Shown here: one piece after another, positions 1 through 9,190 of the stretch
Position numbering within the stretch: position 1 is the first letter of the stretch
Layout of the letters: every line of letters starts with the position of its first letter
Assembly: GCA_027050975.1 (NCBI GenBank)
Contig: JALUAR010000252.1
Span: 1-32,942 of the forward strand
Source of the DNA: Thermodesulfovibrio sp.
GTDB lineage: Bacteria; Nitrospirota; Thermodesulfovibrionia; Thermodesulfovibrionales; JdFR-85
Reading direction: 5' to 3'
Length of the DNA stretch: 32,942 nt
Made by a program: the position numbers and the translations under genes
The notes under the pieces: model-generated
Told to the model about the DNA's origin: nothing
The model's database searches: none
Seen by the model: only the letters and a program-made list of their open reading frames with translations

Positions 1-5
1 ATATT

Positions 6-428
6 ATGCGTATCAGTGAAAAAACAAATATTTCAGCACTGTTAAAAAAAGAGATAAAGGCATTAAAATTGCCTGTTGAGATAGTTTATCTTCACGGCTC
101 ATTTGCAAAAGGGAGGGAGAGCGCTGGCAGTGATATCGATCTGGCGGTGCTATTCAAAGAGGATGTATATTCAAAAAATCCATTAAAGTTTTTCATGGAA
201 ATTAATCAGATTTGTGGAAATCTTGAGAGGGAATTAAAGAGGGAGATAGATATCTCTGTACTGAACAGGGCCTCTCTCAGTTTTAGCTACAATGTCATAA
301 CAACAGGAGTTCCCATTTACATTTCTTCAAAGACAGCCCTATACAGATATCAGAACAAAATACTGGGAATGTTTTTTGATTTTAAACCTTTCCTTGAAAG
401 TTATCTGCCAGAGTATGCCAGGTTTTAA
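6..428 (+). CDS. MNT-type nucleotidyltransferase-domain antitoxin (MntA-like)
   Basis: Motif GSFAKGRESAGSDIDLAVLF matches the GSx10DxD minimal nucleotidyltransferase signature; overlaps a downstream HEPN gene. Confidence 0.85.
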   Translation: MRISEKTNISALLKKEIKALKLPVEIVYLHGSFAKGRESAGSDIDLAVLFKEDVYSKNPLKFFMEINQICGNLERELKREIDISVLNRASLSFSYNVITTGVPIYISSKTALYRYQNKILGMFFDFKPFLESYLPEYARF

Positions 429-861
429 AACGATAATAAAAAATCTTATTGCTACTGTTTATGAGAGAGTTCAGTATCTGAGAGAGATGTCAGAAGAATT
501 TCCCAGCTTTGCAACCTTCAGGAAGGCTGACCACAAAACAATGGCTGCAATTGAGCGCGATTTACAGGTGGCAATCGAGGCATGCATCGATATAGGGAAA
601 ATAATAATCTCTGAAAAGGGACTTAGGTCACCTGAAAGTATGCGGGATGTCTGTCTTGTGCTTTATGAAAACGGCTTTATAGATAGAAAGACGCTTCGTA
701 ACTTTGAAGGTATGGTGGGGATGAGAAATATACTTGTTCACTGCTATGAAAAGATCGATCCTGAAATTATCTATGGTATACTGAAAAGACATCTCAAGGA
801 TTTTCAGAGATTCATAAATCAGGTTGTGGAAAAGCTTGATAAAAATGACTGCTTTAAGTGA
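415..861 (+). CDS. HEPN-domain toxin (HepT-like / DUF86)
   Basis: Contains RNILVHCY (Rx4HxY motif of HepT). The ATG at 415 overlaps the end of the MNT gene and is a more likely start than 376. Confidence 0.85.
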   Translation: MPGFKTIIKNLIATVYERVQYLREMSEEFPSFATFRKADHKTMAAIERDLQVAIEACIDIGKIIISEKGLRSPESMRDVCLVLYENGFIDRKTLRNFEGMVGMRNILVHCYEKIDPEIIYGILKRHLKDFQRFINQVVEKLDKNDCFK

Positions 862-1273
862 TTCCAGCACCGATATGAGGGAAGAAATATTCAAAAAGAT
901 ATCCGAAACTGTTGCTGATTTTGGTGAGATTATACTCTGCTATGTATTTGGTTCTGTTGTTAAAGGAGAGGATTTTCGTGATGTGGATGTGGCTTTATTG
1001 CTGGAGAAGGACCTTTCCCCTCCTGAGGAGTTGCGTTTTGCCTTAAAGGTTGCACGGATTATTGAAAGAGCTATAACACCGCGCAGAGAGGTTGAAGTTG
1101 TTGTCCTGAACAAAAAGCCTGTGGAACTGCAGTATGAGGTGGTCAGAACGGGAGTTCCGGTGTTTGTAAGGGATGAAGTTAAGAGAGTCAACTACGAGGC
1201 TGACCTTGCATCTCTGTATCTGGACTTTAAATCCACTGTGGAGTGGTTTGACAGAGAGTTCCTTAAATGGTAG
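845..1273 (+). CDS. Second MNT-type nucleotidyltransferase antitoxin
   Basis: Motif FGSVVKGEDFRDVDVALLLE; overlaps the upstream HEPN stop. The ATG at 845 is preferred over 824. Confidence 0.8.
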   Translation: MTALSDSSTDMREEIFKKISETVADFGEIILCYVFGSVVKGEDFRDVDVALLLEKDLSPPEELRFALKVARIIERAITPRREVEVVVLNKKPVELQYEVVRTGVPVFVRDEVKRVNYEADLASLYLDFKSTVEWFDREFLKW

Positions 1274-1683
1274 ATAAGAAAGGAATACTTGATCATCTGA
1301 GAGAGCTTGATGAAGCCCTGAACGACTGGGGACGATATCAAAGGGATGTCTCTCTTGAAGATCTCAAACATAATAGAGACAAAAGGAACATGGTTTTGCA
1401 TGCAATGCTTATTTCCATTCAGTCTGCAATTGATATTGCTAATCATCTGATATCTGAACATCGGCTAAGAAGACCTGCCACTTATAGAGAAACCTTTGAA
1501 ATCCTGTCAGAAGCAGATGTGTTGAGTGAACAACTGGCCGAACAATTGTCTGATCTTGCGGGCTTCAGAAATGTACTTGTGCATATATACTGGAGGCTTA
1601 ACCTTGAGCAAATATATGATGTTTTAATAAAGGATAGAGATGTGCTGCTTGAGTTTATGAAGGTGGTAAAAAGTATGTTATAG
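1267..1683 (+). CDS. Second HEPN-domain toxin (HepT-like)
   Basis: Contains RNVLVHIY (Rx4HxY); start overlaps the upstream MNT stop. Confidence 0.82.
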   Translation: MVDKKGILDHLRELDEALNDWGRYQRDVSLEDLKHNRDKRNMVLHAMLISIQSAIDIANHLISEHRLRRPATYRETFEILSEADVLSEQLAEQLSDLAGFRNVLVHIYWRLNLEQIYDVLIKDRDVLLEFMKVVKSML

Positions 1684-1716
1684 TATTTTCAATTCACAAG
1701 AGGTAAAGGAGGTCTT

Positions 1717-2154
1717 ATGGCTGTAATTGCAAGATCTATTGAGATTAATGCCCCCCTTGAGAAGGTCTTTGATTTTGTCTCATCTCCAGATAACTGGACC
1801 CGCTATGTCACCAGCCTTATTGCAGTTGATAATGTGAGTGATATGCCAATCAGGCCAGGAACCACGTTTGACTGGACCTATCGAATGCTGGGAACTGATT
1901 TCAGGGGGCAGGGCAAGGTGCTGGAGTATGAAGAAAACAAAAAATTCACCATGCGTATGGAGGGTGCCTTTCCCATTACTGAAACCTATCTCTTTGATGG
2001 TGACCAGCAGAAGACAACACTTACGGTACAGATCGAGTATGAACTGCCTGGTAAACTCTTGGGTGTGCTGGCTGATAAGGTGGTTGTGGAGAAATTGAAT
2101 GTGAGAGAGGCTGACACTGTTCTTGACAAGGTCAAGACCCTTTGTGAGGGTTAA
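1717..2154 (+). CDS. SRPBCC/START-like (polyketide cyclase/dehydrase family) protein
   Basis: N-terminus MAVIARSIEINAPLEKVFDFVSSPDNWTRY is typical of SRPBCC proteins; SD-like AAGGAGG upstream. Confidence 0.75.
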   Translation: MAVIARSIEINAPLEKVFDFVSSPDNWTRYVTSLIAVDNVSDMPIRPGTTFDWTYRMLGTDFRGQGKVLEYEENKKFTMRMEGAFPITETYLFDGDQQKTTLTVQIEYELPGKLLGVLADKVVVEKLNVREADTVLDKVKTLCEG

Positions 2155-2226
2155 GTTTTGAGTTTGGTTTTTTAGTTCTTAGTTTGATTTTATTGTTTTT
2201 AAAGAATGAAAGAAGGGGTGGGGATT

Positions 2227-4299
2227 TTAGAGCAGGGAGAGAGCCTTAATGATCCCAAGTGTCAGGAGGGTACCGTTAAGTCCTGAGAGGGGAAAGAGGA
2301 TTAATGTGGTCACAAAGGCTCCAAGAACTGCTCCCAGCAGGTCTGAGGCATAGAGCATTCCACCGGATAGGCTCTGTTTAGTCTTTGTGGTGAGTTGTCC
2401 GGCGAGTTTGAACTGTGCACCACCTACCATCCCGGCAATGCAACATAGGATATAGAAGGAGATCTCACGATCTATTAGAATGGGGGTGAGAAGAAGGAGA
2501 GTGACAAGCACAATATCTAATACCCTGATAAACAACTTAGTCTGTTTCTGCCTGAAGGGTATAAAGGCGCCAATCGCACCTCCTGCCATATAGGTTGCTG
2601 TCAGTAAGCCAATCATTTCGTATACATATCCAACCCCTGCCTGAAAGAGAAGTATCAAGATTGTCAGATAGGACATGGTAAAAAGACCGGTAGAGAAGAT
2701 GGTGTAATGGATATCCCACTTTTTTAGTTTTAGAAAAGCCTTTATCCCTATAATCGGAAATATAAAAAGTATTACCACCGTACTGACCTTTGCTCCCAAA
2801 ATGGATCGAAGCCATCTGCCTCCGTGAGCCTCGGACCAGAGGGTGAGACTATAAAGGTAAGCCACAGGCCTTCTGTCAAGGTTGACTCCGCCAAAGGTGG
2901 AGAGTCTCTGTCTGAGGAGTTCAACTTTAAAGGGAGAGAAGGCATCCTCAAGTATTGATTCATTAAAGTATTTAGTAGTGAGGCCGGAGTGTTTAAAATT
3001 CTCTTTAAGCATTTGGACAGAGCTGTTCAAAGGAGTATCAGATGCAATAAAGATACTATACTCCGATGAAGAGTTTTCAACATACCTGAATATGGCCTTC
3101 ATGGAATTGTATATGGCGCCATATGCCCTTTTCATACCATCGCTTATGTATCCGGAACTCCCGGGGAGTTTCATAACAATGGCGCCATCAGATGAGAGCA
3201 CCTTCCTGGTCTGCCAGAAAAATTCCATTGTATAAAAACGGTTGAGATTTGCAGTTGTCGGTTCAGGGAGGTTCAGTACAATCAGGTCATATTCATTCTC
3301 TTGTTGGGATTTGATAAAATGCCTGGCATCTGCTGAGATTATACTCACCCTATCATCATCAAGCATGGCACGGTCATGCCTGTCCAGTATGTTGAAGAAG
3401 ACATCAATTAGTTGGGGGTCTATCTCTATGTAGGTTATGTTTTTGATTGGATATCGAAGGAACTCCCTGACTGCTGCCATTGAGCCACCTATAAGAAGAA
3501 TTTTCTCAGCCTCCGGTCTTATGCTCATTGTAAGATGAGGAAGGAGTTCTTCTGTAACAGGGTCGGGATAGGATGAAAGAAACTTACCAGAATGGTATAT
3601 GTTAATCTGTTTTTTATACTTTACAGCCTCTATCTCGCCATATCTGGATTCTACCCTCCTGATAATCTGCATCCCCTCTGGATATGTATCAGTGATGTAT
3701 GGCATCAAAACAGTGTGAAATACTAACGGTAGAATTAGTACAGGTAACAGAATCCTAAGCCTCAGGACAAAGAGGGCAGCAAAAATATTCAGTACACTCA
3801 TCATCGCGACAGTCGTTCCTGTAGGAATCCTTTCAGACAGAACAAAGGTGAAGAGGCATCCTCCAAGGAACGCTCCGGCAGATTCAAGCCCATAGACACG
3901 ACCTGAATGCGCTTCTATATAATCTATGGCAAGGGGAAACTGGGCACCAATGATTGTAGAGATGGGAAAGATACTGATAAAAGACCAGATCAGGGTCTCC
4001 TTTAGTGGAATCACCTCTCCCGGAGCAAAGGATAGAAAGTTCCTCAGGCCATGAAGGAGTCCGAATGTTGGCTCTGCCAGGACTCCCACCAAAAGAAAGG
4101 TGAGACCAAAGGCACTTTTGATAGATATCCGTCTTCCTATCATACTGCCAAGGGCCACCCCGATAAGCCACACAGAGAGAACAATCCCTATGACCAGCTC
4201 ATTTCCTGAGAAGGTTCTGAGGGCAGCCCTTATGAGGGCTATCTGGAGAATAAGGGATGAAAAGCCTATTACCAGGGGATATATATATTTGGTTTTCAT
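2227..4299 (-). CDS. Multi-TM protein with internal spermidine synthase-like (SAM-dependent) domain
   Basis: Many hydrophobic segments at both ends; central EKILLIGGSMAAVREFL...ITYIEIDPQLIDVF...YDLIVLNLPEP resembles the SpeE fold. Confidence 0.8.
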   Translation of the reverse strand: MKTKYIYPLVIGFSSLILQIALIRAALRTFSGNELVIGIVLSVWLIGVALGSMIGRRISIKSAFGLTFLLVGVLAEPTFGLLHGLRNFLSFAPGEVIPLKETLIWSFISIFPISTIIGAQFPLAIDYIEAHSGRVYGLESAGAFLGGCLFTFVLSERIPTGTTVAMMSVLNIFAALFVLRLRILLPVLILPLVFHTVLMPYITDTYPEGMQIIRRVESRYGEIEAVKYKKQINIYHSGKFLSSYPDPVTEELLPHLTMSIRPEAEKILLIGGSMAAVREFLRYPIKNITYIEIDPQLIDVFFNILDRHDRAMLDDDRVSIISADARHFIKSQQENEYDLIVLNLPEPTTANLNRFYTMEFFWQTRKVLSSDGAIVMKLPGSSGYISDGMKRAYGAIYNSMKAIFRYVENSSSEYSIFIASDTPLNSSVQMLKENFKHSGLTTKYFNESILEDAFSPFKVELLRQRLSTFGGVNLDRRPVAYLYSLTLWSEAHGGRWLRSILGAKVSTVVILFIFPIIGIKAFLKLKKWDIHYTIFSTGLFTMSYLTILILLFQAGVGYVYEMIGLLTATYMAGGAIGAFIPFRQKQTKLFIRVLDIVLVTLLLLTPILIDREISFYILCCIAGMVGGAQFKLAGQLTTKTKQSLSGGMLYASDLLGAVLGAFVTTLILFPLSGLNGTLLTLGIIKALSLL

Positions 4300-4394
4300 G
4301 AAAATAGATTATCAGAAAAGGTGAGCAGTGGTAAATTGTCGGTTCAGGAGTTGAAGTTTTTATCTGATCTGGGCGATTCTAACAAATACAGAGG

Positions 4395-4542
4395 CAGGCT
4401 GAGGTGGGTCAGAACTCCATTAATGCGATAGGATTTAATTAATACAGTTCGTTACCTTAATTAATCTAAATAAGGTAAGGACTAAGGTCATTGTAACTTA
4501 CTGTCGGTATCGCCAAGTGTAGTTCTTCACCACCTCAGCCTG
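4395..4542. repeat. Large imperfect inverted repeat (148 bp span)
   Basis: CAGGCTGAGGTGGgtcAGAACT (4395-4416) versus AGTTCTtcaCCACCTCAGCCTG (4521-4542); inner GCGATA/TATCGC and TTACCTTA/TAAGGTAA pairings. Confidence 0.75.
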
Positions 4543-4588
4543 ATAAACTCAGATCACTACTGTCCAATAAACAGAGTAAGTCATAAGT

Positions 4589-4723
4589 AGGGTAGGGGGT
4601 ATTAATTTTTCGTCTCATTCTCGGCAGACATCCCTGTCTGCCTCCGAGGTAATTTTGCGATTTGCCCTCCATGGCAAATCTTTTGCAAAATTAAATCCGC
4701 TCAAAATTAATACCCCCTACCCT
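4589..4723. repeat. 135-bp palindromic element with 21-bp perfect terminal inverted repeats and two internal hairpins (MITE-like or structured element)
   Basis: AGGGTAGGGGGTATTAATTTT (4589-4609) is the exact reverse complement of AAAATTAATACCCCCTACCCT (4703-4723). Internal GGCAGAC-ATCCCT-GTCTGCC and TAATTTTGC-GATTTGCC-CTCCAT-GGCAAATC-TTTT-GCAAAATTA hairpins. Confidence 0.9.
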
Positions 4724-4848
4724 CTATAGGGATTTATTAAATTTTGACCGCACACTGATGCACTCAGTTAAAAAATCGCTCAATTCAGATTTAACTTTCA
4801 ATCTGCACTTAGGGTAAAATAGAAGAGTACCGGCTTGGAAAAGGATTA

Positions 4849-6072
4849 ATGCTGTTTAATATAATAAAAAGATCATTTATCAATCAAAAGAAGGCAATGG
4901 CGGTTATGGTCATTGCAGTGGCTGTAGGTACTGCCATTGCTGCATCTCTGCTTTCCCTCTCCATGGATATCTCCTCCAAGATCGCAAAGGAGCTCCGCTC
5001 TTTTGGCGCAAACATACTCGTACAGCCAAAGGTGACTGCTCTGGCAGGCATTGCTGGACAGAAGCGGTATCTTGACGAAAAGGACCTTGTAAAGGTTAAG
5101 ACTATTTTCTGGCGTCACAACATACTGGGACTGGTTCCTTTTCTTTATGTGGAGGATGAAGTCCAGGGAGTAAAGGTTGTGGGGACATGGTATAAGCAGC
5201 CTCTGAAGGTTCCCGGTGAAAAGAAGCCCTTTGAGACAGGTATTTCAAATGTAATGCCCTGGTGGCAGATACAGGGGAGGTGGCCTGAGAAGAACAACGA
5301 GATACTGGTTGGAGCAGATCTGGCTGACCGAAAAGGACTAAGACTGAACGATACGGTTCAGCTTCTTGGGAAGGAGTTTGTTGTTACCGGTATAGTTAGG
5401 ACAGGAGGAAAGGAAGACAATATGTTTGTAGGTGAACTATCTACTATACAGAAACTCTCCGGCCTCACGGGCAAAGTCTCCAGAGTCTATATAAGCGCCC
5501 TTACAACACCAATGGATGATTTTGCATATAAGGACCCTGAGAAGATGACCAGGAAGGAGTATGAGAAGTGGTACTGTACCGGCTATGTCACATCCATTGC
5601 AAAGCAGGTGGAAGAGGTTATTGCAGGCTCAGTGGCAAGGCCCATCTGGCCGGTGGCCCAGACAGAAGGAAAGGTTCTTAACAGGCTGAAGCTGCTAATA
5701 TACTTGCTTACTGCTGTATCACTCCTGTCTGCTGCCCTTGGTGTATCTACCACAATGATAATGAGTCTTCTAAGGAGAACCCATGAGGTGGCGCTTATGA
5801 AGGCAATTGGTGCCGACAGGATAAAGACAATAATTATTTTCCTCACTGAGGCATTGATTATAGGGCTTGCAGGAGGAATAATCGGTTATATACTCTCCTT
5901 CGGTATCTCTCAATACATAGGATACCAGGTCTTTGGTACGGCACTTAAACAGAGGTTCGTGCTTCTGCCTCTTAGTATCGGGGCTTCAGTTGTGATAGCA
6001 GTGCTCGGAGCCTATCTGCCAATCAGACGTGCCCTTGGCATAAAGCCTGCTGTAGTGCTGAAGGGAGAATGA
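4849..6072 (+). CDS. ABC transporter permease, FtsX/MacB type
   Basis: N-terminal TM followed by a long periplasmic domain and three C-terminal TMs; EVALMKAIGADRIKTIIIFLTEALIIGLAGGIIGY motif. Confidence 0.9.
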   Translation: MLFNIIKRSFINQKKAMAVMVIAVAVGTAIAASLLSLSMDISSKIAKELRSFGANILVQPKVTALAGIAGQKRYLDEKDLVKVKTIFWRHNILGLVPFLYVEDEVQGVKVVGTWYKQPLKVPGEKKPFETGISNVMPWWQIQGRWPEKNNEILVGADLADRKGLRLNDTVQLLGKEFVVTGIVRTGGKEDNMFVGELSTIQKLSGLTGKVSRVYISALTTPMDDFAYKDPEKMTRKEYEKWYCTGYVTSIAKQVEEVIAGSVARPIWPVAQTEGKVLNRLKLLIYLLTAVSLLSAALGVSTTMIMSLLRRTHEVALMKAIGADRIKTIIIFLTEALIIGLAGGIIGYILSFGISQYIGYQVFGTALKQRFVLLPLSIGASVVIAVLGAYLPIRRALGIKPAVVLKGE

Positions 6073-6073
6073 G

Positions 6074-7150
6074 ATGAACTGGTTCTTTTACTTTCTGAAA
6101 AGATCTATATCCCAGAGGAAGAGCAGATTTGTCATTGCCTCCTCAGCGGTGATGCTTACTGTCTCTGTGCTTACTGCCCTTGTAACAGTCTCTATAGGGA
6201 TGAGGGAAAAGATTGGTGCCGAGTTAAGGCAGTACGGAGCAAACATGATCGTTACGGATTCAAGGGGTGGATACCTGAGTGAAAAAATCGTTAAGGAGAT
6301 TTCGGGAATCTCAAAACATATAAAAGATACTACAGCCCATATCTATGCAATGGCAGATATAGATGGCAAGAGATACGAGATAATAGGACTTGACCCGTCA
6401 AAATTCAGAGGAGCAAGAGTTGATGGCAGGCTGCCTGAAGGGACTCGTGAGGTTATGGTAGGCGTTAATATTAAGGGCCTTCTGAACATAAAGATAGGTG
6501 ATAAACTCCATTTTGACAATGCCGAACAGGAATACACCGTTACCGCCTTTTTTGAAAAGGGCTCTGATGAGGATTCGGCAATTGTGATGCCCCTGGATGC
6601 TGCAAGGCAGCTATTCGGTCTTAAAGGTGTGAGTGCTCTGCTTTTGAATGTTGATACGAGATATATTGAAGAGGTTCGTAAGGAGATCAAAAAACAATAT
6701 CCGTCCGTATCTGTTAAAACCGTCAGGCAGGTTGCAGTGGCTGAGGAGCAGTTGCTCAAAAAGGTGGAACTCTTGATGATACTCGTTACCCTTGTGGTGC
6801 TTTTTTCCTCGGTTATTACACTTGGAAGTACAATGGGAGCAAATGTTATTGAAAGGATGGAGGAGATCGGCCTTATGAAGGCACTGGGCGCGACAAGGGC
6901 TAAGGTGAGAGACTTCTTTCTCTACGAATCTGTAATGGCGGGGCTTGTTGGCGGAGCAGTAGGCATAATTGCGGGAGTGGTTGTGGCAGAAGGAGTGTCA
7001 CGTTCGGCCTTTGGCTCCTTTGTTCCCGTTACCGTTGCTATCTTTCCGCTACTCATTCTGACAGGGGTTTTCATTGCAGTTGCTGCCACATATTTCCCTG
7101 TAAGGGATGCGATGAGGGCTGTTCCTTCACAGATACTAAGAGGTGAATGA
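6074..7150 (+). CDS. ABC transporter permease, FtsX/MacB type (second)
   Basis: EIGLMKALGATRAKVRDFFLYESVMAGLVGGAVGI motif; tightly linked to the preceding gene. Confidence 0.9.
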   Translation: MNWFFYFLKRSISQRKSRFVIASSAVMLTVSVLTALVTVSIGMREKIGAELRQYGANMIVTDSRGGYLSEKIVKEISGISKHIKDTTAHIYAMADIDGKRYEIIGLDPSKFRGARVDGRLPEGTREVMVGVNIKGLLNIKIGDKLHFDNAEQEYTVTAFFEKGSDEDSAIVMPLDAARQLFGLKGVSALLLNVDTRYIEEVRKEIKKQYPSVSVKTVRQVAVAEEQLLKKVELLMILVTLVVLFSSVITLGSTMGANVIERMEEIGLMKALGATRAKVRDFFLYESVMAGLVGGAVGIIAGVVVAEGVSRSAFGSFVPVTVAIFPLLILTGVFIAVAATYFPVRDAMRAVPSQILRGE

Positions 7151-7818
7151 TGAAGATAATCAGGGTAGAAGGGCTTTCGAAGAATTATGGTACGACAACT
7201 GCCTTAAGAGGGGTTGATTTAGAGATTTCCGAGAGTGAGTGGGTCAGTATTGTTGGGCCTTCGGGATCTGGTAAAAGTACTCTTCTGAATATCCTTGGAG
7301 GGCTGGACTATCCGACAGAGGGAAAGGTTTTCATAAATGGTACAGATATAAATTCCCTTTCCGAGGATGAACTGGCTGTGTTTAGAAGGGAGACGATAGG
7401 TTTTGTGTTTCAGCAGTCCCATCTTATCCCGTATCTGGATGCTACGGAGAATGTAATGCTTGCCCAGTATTTCCACAGCATACCTGACAGAGAGGAGGCA
7501 GAAGAAGCCCTTAGAAGGGTTGGGCTTGGTCACAGACTGCATCACAGGCCCTCACAGCTCAGCGGTGGTGAGCAGCAGAGGGTATGCATTGCCAGGGCCC
7601 TGATAAATAACCCCTCCATATTGCTTGCTGATGAACCAACGGGAAATCTGGACAGAAAAAACACCAGGAATGTGCTGGAGTTGCTTAAAACCCTACACAC
7701 CCAGGAACATTTTACAGTTGTACTTGTTACCCATGATCCGTATGTGGCAGAGTGGGCGGACAGACTGGTGCATATGGAGGATGGAAAGGTCATAAGCGAT
7801 GAACCTGTTTCACGCTGA
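7147..7818 (+). CDS. ABC transporter ATP-binding protein (MacB/LolD-like)
   Basis: Walker A GPSGSGKST, LSGGEQQR signature, LLADEPTGNLD Walker B; overlaps the permease stop. Confidence 0.95.
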   Translation: MMKIIRVEGLSKNYGTTTALRGVDLEISESEWVSIVGPSGSGKSTLLNILGGLDYPTEGKVFINGTDINSLSEDELAVFRRETIGFVFQQSHLIPYLDATENVMLAQYFHSIPDREEAEEALRRVGLGHRLHHRPSQLSGGEQQRVCIARALINNPSILLADEPTGNLDRKNTRNVLELLKTLHTQEHFTVVLVTHDPYVAEWADRLVHMEDGKVISDEPVSR

Positions 7819-9190
7819 GGCATTCATTGTAGGGCTCAAAGAGGGGGCGAAATTATCTGCTGCTTATTTTCTTGTGTGGGCTTACCTGAAGGAACATGAC
7901 CTTAAGTTCCTTATAAAATTTCTTCCTGCTGTAATGGTATTTTCTCTTTTTGCTGCAGCAGGAACCTATTATTCTATCTCACCTACACCAGAGGCAAGTG
8001 AAACAGTGGTAAAGATGATAGGTTACTCCTTTGGTGTATATTATCTCCTTTCCCTTGCTGCTCTTTATCATACATCTGGTACGGAACTGCTCGGTCCGCT
8101 GAAGGGTTTGATAAAGACGAAACTGTTTTTGATTTTATCCGTTCTGCTGCTCGGTCTGTTCTTTATTGTGCCTGATATAGCAGGGTCAACATTGTATGTG
8201 AAGAATCTTTCCATTATATCAGAGGATGCCTCTCCCTTGGTCTCTTCAGTTTCAGGTTTTCTTCTTATACAGATGTTTTTATATCTTCTGTTCAGGAATC
8301 TCTTCAGCAGGCTGACCCGACTCTTTGATTTCCCGCAGCTACTCCTTGTACTTTCACTGCTGAAACTGACAGGTGGTGGAGTGAAGGGATTTGCTGAGTT
8401 GTCACTCATTCCCTCTGTGCAGAGGGGACTTATGAAGTTAATACATGATGTGGTTCATCAGACATTTGTAACGCTTCTTGTGCCTGATCATATGCTGCTT
8501 AAGGTTACAACATGGAATTTTATAGGTGTACTTTTCGGAGAAATGGTTGCCCTGTGGCTGTCCCTCGGAGTGCTGTTTGTGCCGCTGGTGATATTTCTTA
8601 AAAAGTATCTGACAGCACCTGTTGAGCCTCCAACGAAAATAGGTTCCGGAGCACAAAGGAGAAAATACATAAAGGGAATCAAGAACGAGAGACTTCTGAA
8701 AAGTATTCCGGTGGTGTTCTTTATGGTCTTTATACTTAGCACATGGTTTGTTCAGGGTAGTGAGAGCGTTTCGATATTATACAATCCCGAGCCTGTTCCC
8801 CTTGTAGCAGAGGGAGACAAGGTGATTATCCCGATAACCTCTCCCGGTACAGACCTCAGAGACGGGATGATTCATAAGTACTCCCTTGACCTCGATGGTG
8901 AAGAGGTGAGAATTATGATAATGAAGAAGGATGACGGAACCCTTGCAACATGCCTTGATGCCTGCGAGATCTGTCCACCTGACGGATATGCCCAGGGTGA
9001 AGATCATGTGGTATGTCTGTACTGCAGAACTCCCATACCTGTAAATACGCTTGGCAAACCCGGGGGATGCAATCCCATTCCTCTGAAAGCACTGGTTACT
9101 GACAGGGATGTGCAGATACAGCTTTCCGAGATAAGACAGAAGTGGACAATGGTAAAGACCGGAAAGACAAAAGAGGAATTAAGCAGGTGA
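7799..9190 (+). CDS. FTR1-like N-terminal membrane region fused to DUF2318 Fe-S-containing membrane protein (copy A)
   Basis: C-terminal LDACEICPPDGYAQGEDHVVCLYCRTPIPVNTLGKPGGCNPIPL matches the DUF2318 Cys pattern; N-terminal AFIVGLKEGAKLSAAYFLVWAYL resembles the FTR1 REGLE helix. Confidence 0.8.
   Translation: MNLFHAEAFIVGLKEGAKLSAAYFLVWAYLKEHDLKFLIKFLPAVMVFSLFAAAGTYYSISPTPEASETVVKMIGYSFGVYYLLSLAALYHTSGTELLGPLKGLIKTKLFLILSVLLLGLFFIVPDIAGSTLYVKNLSIISEDASPLVSSVSGFLLIQMFLYLLFRNLFSRLTRLFDFPQLLLVLSLLKLTGGGVKGFAELSLIPSVQRGLMKLIHDVVHQTFVTLLVPDHMLLKVTTWNFIGVLFGEMVALWLSLGVLFVPLVIFLKKYLTAPVEPPTKIGSGAQRRKYIKGIKNERLLKSIPVVFFMVFILSTWFVQGSESVSILYNPEPVPLVAEGDKVIIPITSPGTDLRDGMIHKYSLDLDGEEVRIMIMKKDDGTLATCLDACEICPPDGYAQGEDHVVCLYCRTPIPVNTLGKPGGCNPIPLKALVTDRDVQIQLSEIRQKWTMVKTGKTKEELSR

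Noticed and set aside
4786-4805. CAGATT-taactttc-AATCTG operator-like inverted repeat before the first permease
   Set aside because: Six-bp arms are common by chance in A/T-rich intergenic DNA; no other copy recognised in the window.
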